DNA of 64,000 nt. It comes from Chiua virens. Its lineage: Eukaryota; Basidiomycota; Agaricomycetes; Boletales; Boletaceae. The notes below the pieces were generated by a model. It was not told the origin of the DNA. It ran no database searches and saw nothing but the letters and a program-made list of their open reading frames with translations. This document shows positions 32,001 to 43,137 of the stretch, piece after piece (position 1 is the stretch's first letter; every line of letters begins with the position of its first letter). The position numbers and the translations under genes are program-made. The DNA lies in the NCBI GenBank assembly GCA_019787685.1, contig JAHNUO010000006.1, positions 1,302,001 through 1,366,000 of the forward strand, given 5' to 3'.

Positions 32001-34915
32001 ATGGACTTGTCGGAATTCCCATCGACACAATCTACCGTCGAATGTCGGAGCATCTTGGTCAACACCCAGAGTGATCCTATTAAGATTAATCTCCAGGCTG
32101 TAGAACTTGAGGGTCGTCCCAAGCTTGTCAGAACACTCAAGGTGGGTCTAAGCTCGTCTTGTTTATTCTGCTCTTGATTTTATCCATCGTGTTAGAGTTC
32201 AGGAGCACTCGTCGTGAGCAACGCCAAGGAGGCAACCATAATCTTAGTCGACTCCACTACTGAGAGCGGCAAACGTCTCATCCGCACATGGGGTCATGAT
32301 ACAAGCAAGGTGGTGCTCGAACACACCTGGGCCCGCGCATCTATAAATGTTGGTCGACCTTTACTCGCAGCTGATAATTGGGGAGGTGCAATGACTGTGG
32401 ACGACGGAAAACCCGTCACCATTGACGGCGTTGTAGTGGACGAAGACGAACTTGAAGAAGTAGAGGCACTGGTAACAAAGTCAGTCGCCGAATCCTTGCG
32501 CAGCATTCTATACTCATTATATGTTACAAGAAGTCCCCTACCAACTCCCAGAGTCACGCCAGTGGATCCCTCATCTCAGCGTCCCGAGACCACTGTTGCT
32601 GAACATTCAGCTACCAGACGATCCGAGTCCAACACGTCAACTCCGCGTGTCGCAGGAACGTCATTATCGAGACCTCCGACGACACAGCCCATTTTGGTCG
32701 GAACAGCTCTCTCAGAGCAACCAAAGGGAGACCCCCACCAGCAAGTACCACCACCACAAAGTTCTCCACCCCCGTCCCCACCAGCCGCGCAAGCTATTAC
32801 CCTATATCCAGTCTACCTTGTTCGCACAACAATCTCAGTCTCAGAATACCTTTCCATATGTTCCATTCCCTAATCAACAAGCTTATTCTTCCACTCAGCC
32901 CCAAATGGTGCCGACTCAAACATATTCGCAAACTGGCTTTCCTTCTTCCCAACCCCAAATGATACACCCTTCCCATATTACATTGCCCTCTCTGCAATCA
33001 CAAATGATGCAGATGACACCGAATCATACTTCCAGTGGTGGCGTGAATCTACAGAACCCAAATCTTGCTGCTATAATGACTATGATGGAGGTTGTACGAC
33101 ATAGTTTGTTAGGCCAAAATCAGCTTCCCGTTTTACAATCACAAGCGAATTCCAATACGCCTACGCTCTCCGGGCGACCCCCAGCCGTATCTGGCCCTGT
33201 GGCATCAACTTCTGCCTTTCAGACGAGCGGGAGGCTCGAATCTCCCAGGATCGACCAATCTTTACCCAATTCTCAGGACCAACCTCCCAGCGATACCGCT
33301 ACACCTCCCTGGAATCGCGGGTCTAGTGCAGAAGTTTCCGAGGATCGTTCCATGACACGAAGACTGCGTGCTAGAACCTCTCGATGTCCGCCTGACGAAA
33401 CATTCACTCCCCCGCTATCCCGTAAGCGGCCTCCTGCCGTTAAACCCACCCATCCACCTCCGAAGCGACTGCGTAAAGGCAAAGAGAAGGAGAAAGAGGA
33501 AGCAATGTCTACCGACTCTTCCGATCATTCCGAAGTTGATAACCCTATGGAAGTTGATGACTATTCGCACTCGACACACTCTGCTTCACCATCTGCACGA
33601 CCTCGAAACATCATTGCGCATAAAAAGCTGGGAGAGATTTTTTTGTCTGGATTCTGGGCAGCCGTTGCGGTTCTTTGTGCAAGTGGATCTTCATGGTCGC
33701 CATGCCGTGGTATCGAACATCAAGGTGCGTTTGGATAGCATTTCTCACTGAATGTTGATATTGATGTTGATGTTCTTGCAGAAAAATAAGGGGAGAATCG
33801 TCAACAATCTTGCAGATGCCGACTATCTGATCCTGTTCTCTCGTTCTGATACCTTTCAAGGCCTCCTTAACGAAACCGTCGCTCTGGGAAAGATTCCAAT
33901 CCTGTCCGCTTTTGTGGCGGACTGCGTTGAAGAAGGTGCTTTGCTCGATGAAGCCGACTATATTATGGAATCCTTTACAAAAGTCAAAGCCTTGAAAAAA
34001 GGGCGTCAGAATGCCTTTTCTGTCAAAGTCGAAACACCAGAGACACTAACCCCGAAGATCAACACGGTAAAGTCCAAGCCCTCTCCGGCCACCAGCCAGA
34101 GTAAGAAGTCCACGGAACCTTTAGCGGATAAGAGGTTGAGGAAGACACCGGGTACTGCTCCAGCTAAACATCCCGTCAAGGCAAAGGATGATTCCATGAC
34201 CTCTCGTTCTCCGACACCCCCCCTCGCCCAGACTCGTCGAATGATGAAAAACGGGAAATACCTGTTCACTGAAGAGGAAAATGAATATTCCCTACGCCTT
34301 GCAAAGCATTACCTGACTCGTGATCCTTCCATTTCTCACACTGCTTTGGTACACAAAGTATACAGAAAAGTAAGTGTAGCCCATAACCTTGGCGTACTCG
34401 ATTCACATCTTCAATCTAGCTGCCTCATCATAGTAACGCATCGTGGGCAGTCTACATCGACAAGAAACTGAAACGTGAATTCGAAGACGTTAGGAAACGG
34501 GCGAATATTGCGAAGCGGAAACGCGACGATGAAGCCGCAAACAAGATGCTTTCTCAGGCACGCACAGACAAAAGTGCGCCATCCAATGGGCATATTCTGG
34601 ATATTGCCTCGGGGAATGATGATCTTCTGTCATATTCAAGTCAACCATTTCAAGAGGACTTGGAACGACAAGATTTCGATGTGATTACTCTTTTTTTTGC
34701 CTCGGGAGGTGGTGACGACGACGACGACGAGCGTGTATGGCAAGAATTGGAAAAACATGTATGTACACTTCAATGGGGTTTTGAATTTTCGCTCAAGGGT
34801 TTCAGCGTCTCAGCAGCAATGCAGGTCTACCAATTCATGGCCCGAGTACTATGCAGCCCACGAGAAGGAGGTTTATGCGCGTATCGAAGAGTTGATGAAC
34901 GAACGTGCTGGCTAG
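32001..34915 (+). CDS. Rap1-like telomere/chromatin protein (BRCT and Myb domains), with a frame break
   Basis: Starts at ATG 32001. The N-terminal part resembles a BRCT domain (GALVVSNAKEATIILVDSTT, then RASINVGRPLLAADNWGGAM). A Pro/Gln/Ser-rich linker of about 280 residues follows, with an intron near 32742-32808. A second, clearer BRCT reads LRFFVQVDLHGRHAVVSNIK, then ADADYLILFSRSDTF and PILSAFVADCVEEGALLDEA. The end holds Myb-like pieces: GKYLFTEEENEYSLRLAKHY, HHSNASWAVYIDKKLKREFE, and QQCRSTNSWPEYYAAHEKE. BRCT plus Myb suits a Rap1/TERF2IP-type shelterin protein. A run of seven T at 33638-33644 throws the second BRCT out of frame; six T would restore it. A run of Asp codons lies near 34713-34728. 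Confidence 0.62.
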
Positions 34916-35053
34916 GCTAATAATTCAGTAGTGTTTTTGAACTTGGACATGTGTTTTGGAATTGAAACTACCCTGGTAATGTCGGAAACTGGAATGAGAC
35001 AAGGGTGGTTGGTCTATTTGAACGCTGGCTTTTGGATATACATCACGTCCACT

Positions 35054-35668
35054 TTATTGAGGGGATGGGGCAGCAGACTCAGACTCGAGAATGGGCTTGT
35101 GAAATATTGGTCGAGTCTTGAAGAATTTCTTTCGCCTCTCTTCCTTCCTATCTTCTGAATCCCCGATTATTTGCCCTGCATAGTCGAAGGTCGCCATAGC
35201 CCCACCAACCACCGCACAGGAACCAACGGCTATGGGTAGGGAGCGTGCTACAAACGAATGGTAAGACATGAATATGAGCAAACTATGGTGAAACCTACTT
35301 CGGATACCCGCTAAGAATCCGGCCGCACAACCGCCAGCGAGCCCATTGAGTGCATCATCAGTCTCTCGTTGGTTCGCGACAGCGGCCTCGGTGAACGCAA
35401 AGGTTGCACCCATCGCAGCTATTCAGACATTGTCTACAACATATAAAAGGGGTAGACGTTGATGGAACTCACCGAAAGTTCCAATAGAGCCTCCGGTGCG
35501 GGTGAGGAAACCAGCAGCACCAGCCGAGTGGGAAGTTAGTGCATTCTGCACTGCGCTGACGAATGCCCCCACTAAACCTGCCTGAAGCCCGACAGCAGTC
35601 GCGCGAGAAAGTGGTGTTTTAGGCTCGTATGCGGCCTGGACGGGCTCGGAAGGTGCTTCAGTAACCAT
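35054..35668 (-). CDS. Mitochondrial complex I subunit of the Tim17/22/23 fold (NDUFA11/B14.7-like)
   Basis: Start at 35668-35666 (MVTEAPSEPVQAAYEPKTPL). Three exons encode glycine-rich helices: TAVGLQAGLVGAFVSAVQNA, GATFAFTEAAVANQRETDDA, NGLAGGCAAGFLAGIR and PIAVGSCAVVGGAMATFDYA. These match the 21 kDa NADH:ubiquinone oxidoreductase subunit related to human NDUFA11. The basic C-terminus (DRKEERRKKFFKTRP) is usual. The stop is at 35056-35054. It is an accessory subunit of the inner-membrane arm of respiratory complex I. The gene is divergent from the EED-like gene, with 81 bases between start codons. Confidence 0.82.
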
Positions 35669-35749
35669 GTGTGTGACGAAGAAAGCTCGGAAAGCCTAGC
35701 AAACACCTCCTTCCATTTTGGGTTACCACACTCACCATCATCACCAAGG

Positions 35750-37620
35750 ATGTCCAATCCGTACAAGCTCAGCAAATCCCTCGATGTCTGTATTCCCACG
35801 TTTCTCGGTATACATTGCTCTGAAAATTCCTGCTGAAATAGCTTGGTTTCCTTGGATCGGCTCACTCGATCGCGCATTTTCCTTGGGATGCGTTGTCCCT
35901 ACAGACGCTATGGAACAGAGATCTAGATAAACCCGAGCTACGAGAGGGTTGGAAGTCGATGACAGACCGTTGGTCAGGTGCCATGGCAGTGGGTGGATCT
36001 GACGCTGTCGCAATTGTTTCTCCCTGCCACCCAACCATTGGTTTTTGCGTGAAAGTGCCACCGGATGGTAGTCAGGTTTGTATCGAGTGATTGTCAGTAA
36101 CGACACAACTGACACCCATCCTCACAGGATCCTTTTCGTGCCGTCGCTTGGGCCCTATTAAGTAACTCACCTCTTGACCCTTTTGTACTGTGTTCCCGAG
36201 GCCGTGTACTCTATATACTCAACGCTGCACGAAAGTGTATCGTCGGAACGCTTAGGGGTCATGGTGGGGTAAGCTCTGTGCGTAGTGGGTATGGAATCAT
36301 TATTTGACCAATCAAGCCAGGAAATCACTGCGATTGTAGTCCATCCAGTCTTCCCATATTTAGCTTGCACATGCTCCAGGGACTTTTCAGCAAGACTGTA
36401 TGATCTGACATTGGCCCCGCGTGAATCTCCCCACAATCCACACTGGCCCCCCTCCATTCTACCTAGTCTAGGTGGTGCTCCGCACGGTTTACAATCAACC
36501 GAACCCGAAGGCCAGGGGATTGGTCGCTGCGTGGCTGTCCTATGTGGTGGGCCGTCTGGTGGCCATAATGCTGCGGTACTCAATGCAGTAGGTACCATTC
36601 AACAACTAAATCATCTTGGCTCACCACAGTCCAGTCATTTCACCCTACTTGTCCGTTGCTAGCAACCTGCGGAGTACGTCGATTCCCTGACGATCCCTCA
36701 CTACCTACCTACAATTTTGTCTTAGCTTGACAGGGCTGTAAAGATCTGGTTTTTCCCGAACATATCCACTGAAGAGATGCCTCGCGAAGATAAGCCTCTC
36801 TTCAGTTCAACGCGCATACATCAGGCAAGGGTCATGTCAGTTAACTGGCAAGTAACGAAAGATCCTGATTATGCAAAGTGCATGATGTCAATCTTTGAAA
36901 CAGGTTGAGCTCGGATGTACTCGTGACGTATAGTGCGCCGGCTCTGATGCGCCGCAATAAACAGAAGGAGGACGTATACTTTGAGGATGGAACTGCTTGC
37001 AATTTGGCACTGGCTTGGTTTTGATCGTTTCTTCCCGCCGAACCAGCCGAAGCCATCAAAGGTGATGAGAGGTTGCGCATCAGTATGGTGAACCACGTCC
37101 TCATCAACCGTGTGTACTGAACACTTTCTATAGGATTATCAAGAAAGCTGTAAGTGGTCTCATTTCATTGTGGAGTCCGAGATTTTATTCCTTCCGCAAG
37201 CTTCGTTCAAATTATTATCAGTCGTGCCAATATGCCAACTTACGCGTCATCTTCACGTTGCATACACTCTTGAGAATAACTACGTGATCGCTAGTCACGC
37301 TGCCCGATCGAATACGACTCCACAACGTAGCAGACTTTCAACCGCGACGTCGTCCCATTTTCCCGGTCGACAAGAATGATGCAGATGGAATTAACATGAA
37401 CAGTTTACGTCTGGATGAAGATACAGAAGACGGAGAACATGTTGCAGCACCGACAGTACCGCTGACAACTGCCCTGTCACCGCCTCTGGGAGTGCGGGAT
37501 GTTGTCATCCCGAAAGATGAGCCTGCGCTGCAAGCTGCTACACTCGGTTGTTACGGTTTGTCACTTATGGGGCTGGACGTCAACGGGCGAATACGCATTT
37601 GGGTGAGCGCAGTAGAGTAA
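35750..37620 (+). CDS. EED: EED/ESC-like Polycomb repressive complex 2 WD40 protein
   Basis: The start codon is placed at 35750. Exons read REGWKSMTDRW, DPFRAVAWALLSNSP, RGRVLYILNAARKCIVGTLR, GHGG joined to EITAIVVHPVFPYLACTCSR, then EGQGIGRCVAVLCGGPSGGH. These are followed by SFHPTCPLLATCG joined to LDRAVKIWFFPNIS, DVLVTYSAPALMRR, and RGCASDYQES. This motif order is specific to EED/ESC WD40 proteins, which bind H3K27me3 and stimulate PRC2. The final exon ends GLDVNGRIRIWVSAVE at 37620. Many short introns were inferred from splice sites and motif continuity. The exon joins between 37200 and 37400 change frame and are uncertain, by either a missed intron or an indel. Confidence 0.8.
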
Positions 37621-37722
37621 AATTCGAGCCACATTTTGTATTTGAATACCGTTCGGTATACGGCTCTGGTTACAAAATTCCCTACTTATGTGTGTGTGTT
37701 GCCTTTTTCCATAAGTTCCCGA

Positions 37723-38616
37723 TTACGATATCTTTGCATTGGAAAAATCTAGTTCCGGGTGAGCGGCTTGAAACTTTTTCAGTGCCTGGAAAGCAAAATA
37801 GTGAGGAGACGTGGTGGATAGACATGACATGCATGACAGTCCGCACCTCCATCTTCTTCAATTCGTCCGAAGTGGGCTTGCCCATTTGCTAGAAAGAATC
37901 GGCTGAGTCTTCACATCTATGACAATAGAAGCGAAGATACCTTCTGTTGATTGTCAAACTTGACAATACGAACGTCAGGTGAAGCAAGAATCATTGAACA
38001 TAGACCATACCATCATCTTTTCGACCATTCCCCTACTGGAGAGTCAACTTCCAATTCTCATACTGTTACTATCACGTACCTGGTCTCACCGTCAAGATCG
38101 CTCAATTTACTGTTCTCTGGTTGGATCTTCCGAGTGTCGATCTTGGGGTGATGGGTCAAAACATTCTCCCACCATTGCTGATCATTGAGCTTTTCAAGAT
38201 GAATCAGAATTGATTCCTGATCCTCTGATATGATGGTAAGACGCGAGGACAATGTGACGAATCTCGTACCCAATGTCCAGGTGCTATCCTCGAGTTTGAT
38301 CTCTTTGCAGAGCTCGCCATCCATGATCTTATCTTTCCCTTTGAGCCCGACGCTGAGCTTCTTCTTCTGGATGACAATCACAAGTTCTCTGGCGCGTGTC
38401 CCCTTCGGTACAGGAACAACGATATCTACTTCGCCCAACTCCTGCTTCCAAGCATATGGAAGAGCTGAGTCACAGCGAGGTCACTGTCAGACGCACAGCT
38501 ACAAAGCTATAGAAGTTCATCTTACCAGCCTGTTCGGCAGCTTCACGTTCCCTGTCAGCCTTGTCCTTGGCTTCTTTTTCCTCCTTTGAGAGCTTATCGT
38601 ACTCATCGTCGGACAT
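37723..38616 (-). CDS. nudC: Nuclear movement protein NUDC (CS/p23 domain)
   Basis: Start at 38616-38614 (MSDDEYDKLSKEEKEAKDKA), a charged helical N-terminus. The CS domain follows: VDIVVPVPKGTRARELVIVI, GLKGKDKIMDGELCKEIKLE, and the hallmark STWTLG, then LEKLNDQQWWENVLTHHPKI. Then come KIQPENSKLSDLDGETR, MGKPTSDELKKME and, after a last intron, ALKKFQAAHPELDFSNAKIS with the stop at 37725-37723. NudC proteins are Hsp90-linked chaperones needed for dynein/dynactin function and nuclear migration. The gene is convergent with EED (stop codons about 100 bases apart) and divergent from the SIZ-type ligase (180 bases). Confidence 0.93.
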
Positions 38617-38796
38617 GATAGTAGCAGCCAAGATGATCTACACGTGATCGAGTGTCTACGATTTTTGTTTACGCTTGTGTATAGTGACGCCTGAAGGTAA
38701 CTCAGTCAGCGCACGAAAAGGCTCAGGTTCTTTGAGTTGTCCATCACCACCCTGGTCGTGCCCGCTCCTCGTCGGTTGCGGCGATCCTTCAGCTTG

Positions 38797-41351
38797 ATGG
38801 CAACAAACAGTACCTGGTCCGACTTCGACGTAAGTTACGGTCCTTTTTCACAACGCGTCGTTTAATTCTGCCTAGAATTTGCGCCATACTGTCAAGCATA
38901 ACACCGTCGATAAACTCAAACAAATCTTGACTGGCTTCAATGATCAATGTCAAACTGTCTTCGTCAAGTCTGGAAAGAAGCAGGAGTTGATTGATAGAAT
39001 CGTTAATCAAATGGACGACTGGAGACAGTCCAATAACGTAGAAAAATGGATCAAAGCTCAAGCCATCCTTCAACAGGTCCGAACTTCCGGAGTGTAAGTC
39101 AAGCATACTTTTGTCCGTGCCTAAACCAGTATGCACCCATGGGTCATGTGGCATCACATTATTGAGTGCTTCTGCATACTACAGGAAATCTTGTTCTTCG
39201 TGTCACGAGCATGTGTTGATAGCACTTACTAGGTATTCCCAAGGTCGGGCAACGAGTTCAGTAGGGGTTCAACCCGTCCAAGCAATGACTTCCGCATCAT
39301 ATGGTTCCACCACTATATTTCCAGCGACTTCGACAGGCCGCTATGACCCATACGCCCCACGGGCGCCACCCCCACCTGTAAGCGCTGCACCAGCGGCAGG
39401 TGTAACCAAACCTAGTAAGTGATATAACCTCTTCACGCCACTTTTATTGAGTCTTCTACAGCTATGCGTTTCAAACCGTCCCCTTTCTTCCGAATCGATC
39501 ACTCAGTGTCCATAATCGCGGAGTGTCCAGGTCGGTTCACCTTCGTTGTATCTTTCAGCTCATTCATCACCCAGCAGAATCGACAAGCTCGACTGATCGG
39601 AAGCAACAAAGTCTCACCTTCACTCTCAACAGCGAACAATCTATGAAACTGGCTTCTACCAGGTATGGGTTGTCAAGTCTGCATCAAAGTAATGCGCACT
39701 CATTGCGTCCGCAGTCCCAAATATCAGCTTCGGTTGTATTGTACCACCTCTACCTTCTATAGCCCGAACCCGGTGTTTAGACCATCTGCTGGCCTCTGTC
39801 CCGTCGAGTTCCCGCCGACGTGTGAAGTGCGAGTGAATGGAATGGCACTACAGGCTAACTTGAAGGGGCTTAAGAAGAAACCTGGTACTGCGCCACCGGC
39901 TGATCTTGGCAGAACGGTTCGAATGAATGGTCAAAACCGTGTTGAAATGGTATACGTTAATAGCCAGCAGCCCGCTCAGCCCAAGGTAAGTAGCTTTTCG
40001 GCAAACCGGATCGCGTGCTGATCTGCCGATAGAAATTCTACATGACAGTCTTTCTCGTTGAAGTGACCACTGTTGCGCAACTGGTGGACAGATTGAAGAA
40101 GGGCAAATACCGCAGTAAGGAAGATGTTATAGCCAAGAGTAGGTTGTCTATATATATATATATATATTTATCAAGCCTAACCCTTTCCTTAGTGCTCAAA
40201 TCATCAAACGATGACGATGAAATAGTCGCGGGTCCGCAGAGGATGTCCTTGAAGTGCCCGGTAAGTCAAGTCAATAATCAAAGTCGTATTGGATGATCTG
40301 ATCCATTCGTTTTTGCAGCTAAGCTTTATGCGAGTCCAGACACCGTGTAGGTCAACACTATGTGTTCACCCACAATGCTTTGATGCAACATCGTGGTTTT
40401 CTGTTATGGAACAAACGACTACTTGGCTTTGTCCGGTGTGCGAGAAGACTCTTAACCCCGATGATTTGGTTATTGATGGGTATGCACTTGGACCGCTGGG
40501 TGACCTCCCCTTCTAATTTTATTTTTCTCAGGTACTTTGACCATATTTTAAAGGAGACCACAGAAGATATCGAAGATGTAGTGGTTGAAAATGATGGGCA
40601 ATGGCACACGAGCGACAACAAGTTTGCATCACCGGAATGGCGGGCAACCCATCCTGTGGTCGCATCGCATGACAGTTCACCAGCACGTGATTCATCACCT
40701 GCATCTGCAGATGAAGAAGCAGACGCGAAAGCTCACGCTAAGAAACAAGTTGAGATACTTGTTTTAGATTCGGACGACGAGGAGGAGGGGCGAGTTAAAC
40801 GCGAGCTGTCGGTTTCGCACAGCATTGGGTCGAGCTCGGTCGCCAAACCGGCTGCTCTACGTACGGTACCAGCAGAAACACGTCAAGAAGACGTAATCGA
40901 TCTTACTGCTGACTCGGAAGACGAACGACCCGGGTCCCAATCCTCGTCGCAAGCGCATCCTATCCGGTCAACGGTGGAGAAACGGAAAGAACCGTCAGGT
41001 GCACCCTCAGCCTACGGAACAGATATGGAAGAAATCGCGTCTGAATGCCGTCACGAACGGTTCGCACGCGGGACCCAGTGTGCTTCCGCCTATCTCCCCT
41101 GTTGCAGCGACAGGTCCACCCGTACACTGTGGGGTTACGGGACAGCATCCTCACACATGCGTACCCTGGACCGCAGTTGCCCCCGATACGTCTGGGACTC
41201 GACACCGGCGACGACGGCAACAACGTACGGGCCACCAGGCGGGGGGTTCATCTCACCGGGGGGGACCCGGCGGAGCGGATATGAACAGTACAGTGGGAAC
41301 TATAATAGTTACGGCGGTGGATCAGTAACACGGTCTAGCGTTTGGCCATAG
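38797..41351 (+). CDS. SIZ1: SUMO E3 ligase of the SIZ/PIAS family
   Basis: Starts at ATG 38797. A SAP domain reads VDKLKQILTGFNDQCQTVFV, then SGKKQELIDRIVNQMDDW. The PINIT domain begins FKPSPFFRIDHSVSIIAECP and runs through RLYCTTSTFYSPNPVF, CEVRVNGMALQANLKGLKKK and FYMTVFLVEVTTVAQLVDRL. The SP-RING follows: MSLKCP joined to LSFMRVQTPCRS, HPQCFDATSWF and WLCPVCEKTLNPDDLVIDG. A SUMO-interacting motif (VIDLTADSEDE) lies at 40893-40925. The ligase directs SUMO transfer to nuclear substrates. After about 40990 the tail is plausible only if the frame changes about three times (PTEQIWKKSRLNAV, then YPGPQLPPIRLGLD, then YGPPGGGFISPGGTRRSGYE), so the last 120 residues are unreliable. Confidence 0.9.
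40149..40166. repeat. TA dinucleotide microsatellite in a SIZ1 intron
   Basis: Nine TA units lie inside a short intron of the SUMO ligase gene, upstream of the exon encoding LKSSNDDDEIVAG. It is a simple length-variable repeat. Confidence 0.85.
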
Positions 41352-41632
41352 GGATGGGAAAGGAACGGACAAGGGTATGGATGTATGATAGGTTAATGGT
41401 AAAGCACATATATCTAATTACTGTGCAGTAATAATCCAATGCAGCGGCGTTTACTTTATTATGAGAGCGTTGGTGCGTGGTCGCACGCGATTGGTGGGAG
41501 CATCGGACACTCGGTCGGGAGCGTGGGAGAGTCAATGTTCCGGAAAATCCCGTTGACCGTCAAAAACGCGAAACTTTTTCTGGTCGTCTCTCATCCTCCA
41601 CCTTCTTCCTTCTCCACTTAGCTTTCTACAAA

Positions 41633-42873
41633 ATGGCCGACGTGAAAAAGGTCAAGACTCCTCAGGAGTTCATGAGTTCGTCTCGTCTCGTCTACTTACT
41701 ACCTCTTCTCACCTCTTTCCACAGTGGACTTCCTCATGGGTGGTGTCTCAGCCGTGCGCATCCTTTCCGCTTTTCTTTTCTCCCCATATCCTCATCAGCT
41801 TCTAGGCCGTCGCTAAGACGTCTGCTGCACCCATTGAGCGGATCAAGCTGTTGGTACAAAACCAGGATGAGATGGTCCGTCGTCCAACTCTCGTTCTTTA
41901 TCCCACTTACCTGGCCATCAGATCAAGCAAGGGCGTCTTTCCACTCCCTACAAGGGTGTCAGCGATGCTTTTGCTCGCACTTACAAGGAGGAGGGTCTTG
42001 TCTCCCTATGGCGCGGAAACACTGCCAACGTGATCCGTTACTTTCCTACACAGGCCTTGAACTTCGCCTTCAGTATGCCCATCAGCCTTTTTTTTCTCCT
42101 CTGATTTCTGACCATTGTCTTCTCGCAGAGGATTACTTCAAGTCACTGTTCGGCTTCAGGAAGTCAGATGGCTATTGGAAGTGGTTCGGTGGTAATGTCG
42201 CCTCTGGTGGTGCTGCCGGTGCTTCCTCGCTTCTTTTTGTGTACTCTCTTGATTACGCACGTACCCGACTTGCCAACGATGCCAAGTCCGCCAAGGGCGG
42301 TGGTGCTCGTCAGTTTAATGGTCTCGTTGATGTCTACAAGAAGACTCTCGCATCTGACGGTATCGCCGGTCTCTACCGTGGCTTCGTCCCTTCGGTTGTT
42401 GGTATCATCGTCTACCGTGGTCTTTACTTTGGAGTGTACGACTCACTTAGTACGTCACGTTCACGTCTGGTCTTCCTAACACTGACGATCAATTACAGAG
42501 CCTGTTCTTCTCGTGGGTAACCTCGAGGGTTCGTTCTTGGCTTCGTTCTTGCTTGGTTGGGGTGTTACAATCGGTGCTGGTCTCGCGTCGTATCCTCTCG
42601 ATACCATCCGGTGAGTACCTGTCGCTGAATGATTCACTTGTTTCTAATTGTGCTCTCAGTCGTCGCATGATGATGACATCGGGTGCTGGGGTCCACTACA
42701 AGTCTATGTTTGACGCTGGCGCACAGATCATCGCCAAGGAGGGTACTAAATCATTGTTCAAGGGTGCTGGTGCCAACATTCTCCGTGGTGTCGCTGGTGC
42801 AGGTGTTCTGTCGCTATACGACAAGCTCCAGCAGATCATGTTTGGCAAGGTTTACTCTGGTGGATCTGGCTAA
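41633..42873 (+). CDS. AAC: Mitochondrial ADP/ATP carrier
   Basis: Starts at ATG 41633 ([14 protein letters not shown]). Exons join to give [71 protein letters not shown] and [12 protein letters not shown]. The three carrier repeats show [14 protein letters not shown] and PLDTIR motifs, and RRRMMM is the adenine-nucleotide-carrier signature. The ending is [20 protein letters not shown], with the stop at 42871-42873. It exchanges ADP and ATP across the inner mitochondrial membrane. Codon use is strongly biased to C-ending codons, as expected of a highly expressed gene. Introns are short and pyrimidine-rich, and the frame is intact. Confidence 0.97.
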
Positions 42874-43137
42874 ACGGTCTTGTTGCATGTTCTCTGGGCC
42901 TTGGCTCTGTCCTCTCCTTTTTCCTGCGTCCCCATATCTCCTAGACTTTCTTATTCCCTTATTTCTCTGGCATTGGCATACGAGTATGGACCCCCGACAT
43001 GCTCTCACACTAGTAGGATTTCTGCTGTCTTATAATGAATGCAGACAATGTCCCCGCCAATTAGTCTGACGTGAGCAAGCAAATATGTCCGTGCGTGTCA
43101 GCAGAACCCTCTGTGCCGACTTTCTTCCCAAGTCTCC

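Noticed and set aside
33752..34471. Independent BRCT gene starting at 33752
   Set aside because: It is the continuation of the Rap1-like gene after an intron and an apparent homopolymer error, not a new start.
34740..34810. Frameshift before the last Myb segment of the Rap1-like gene
   Set aside because: An intron from GTACAC near 34760 to TTTCAG near 34806 restores the frame.
37682..37885. Separate small gene on the minus strand near 37.8 kb
   Set aside because: MGKPTSDELKKME is an internal NUDC exon, and the rest of that open frame is its intron.
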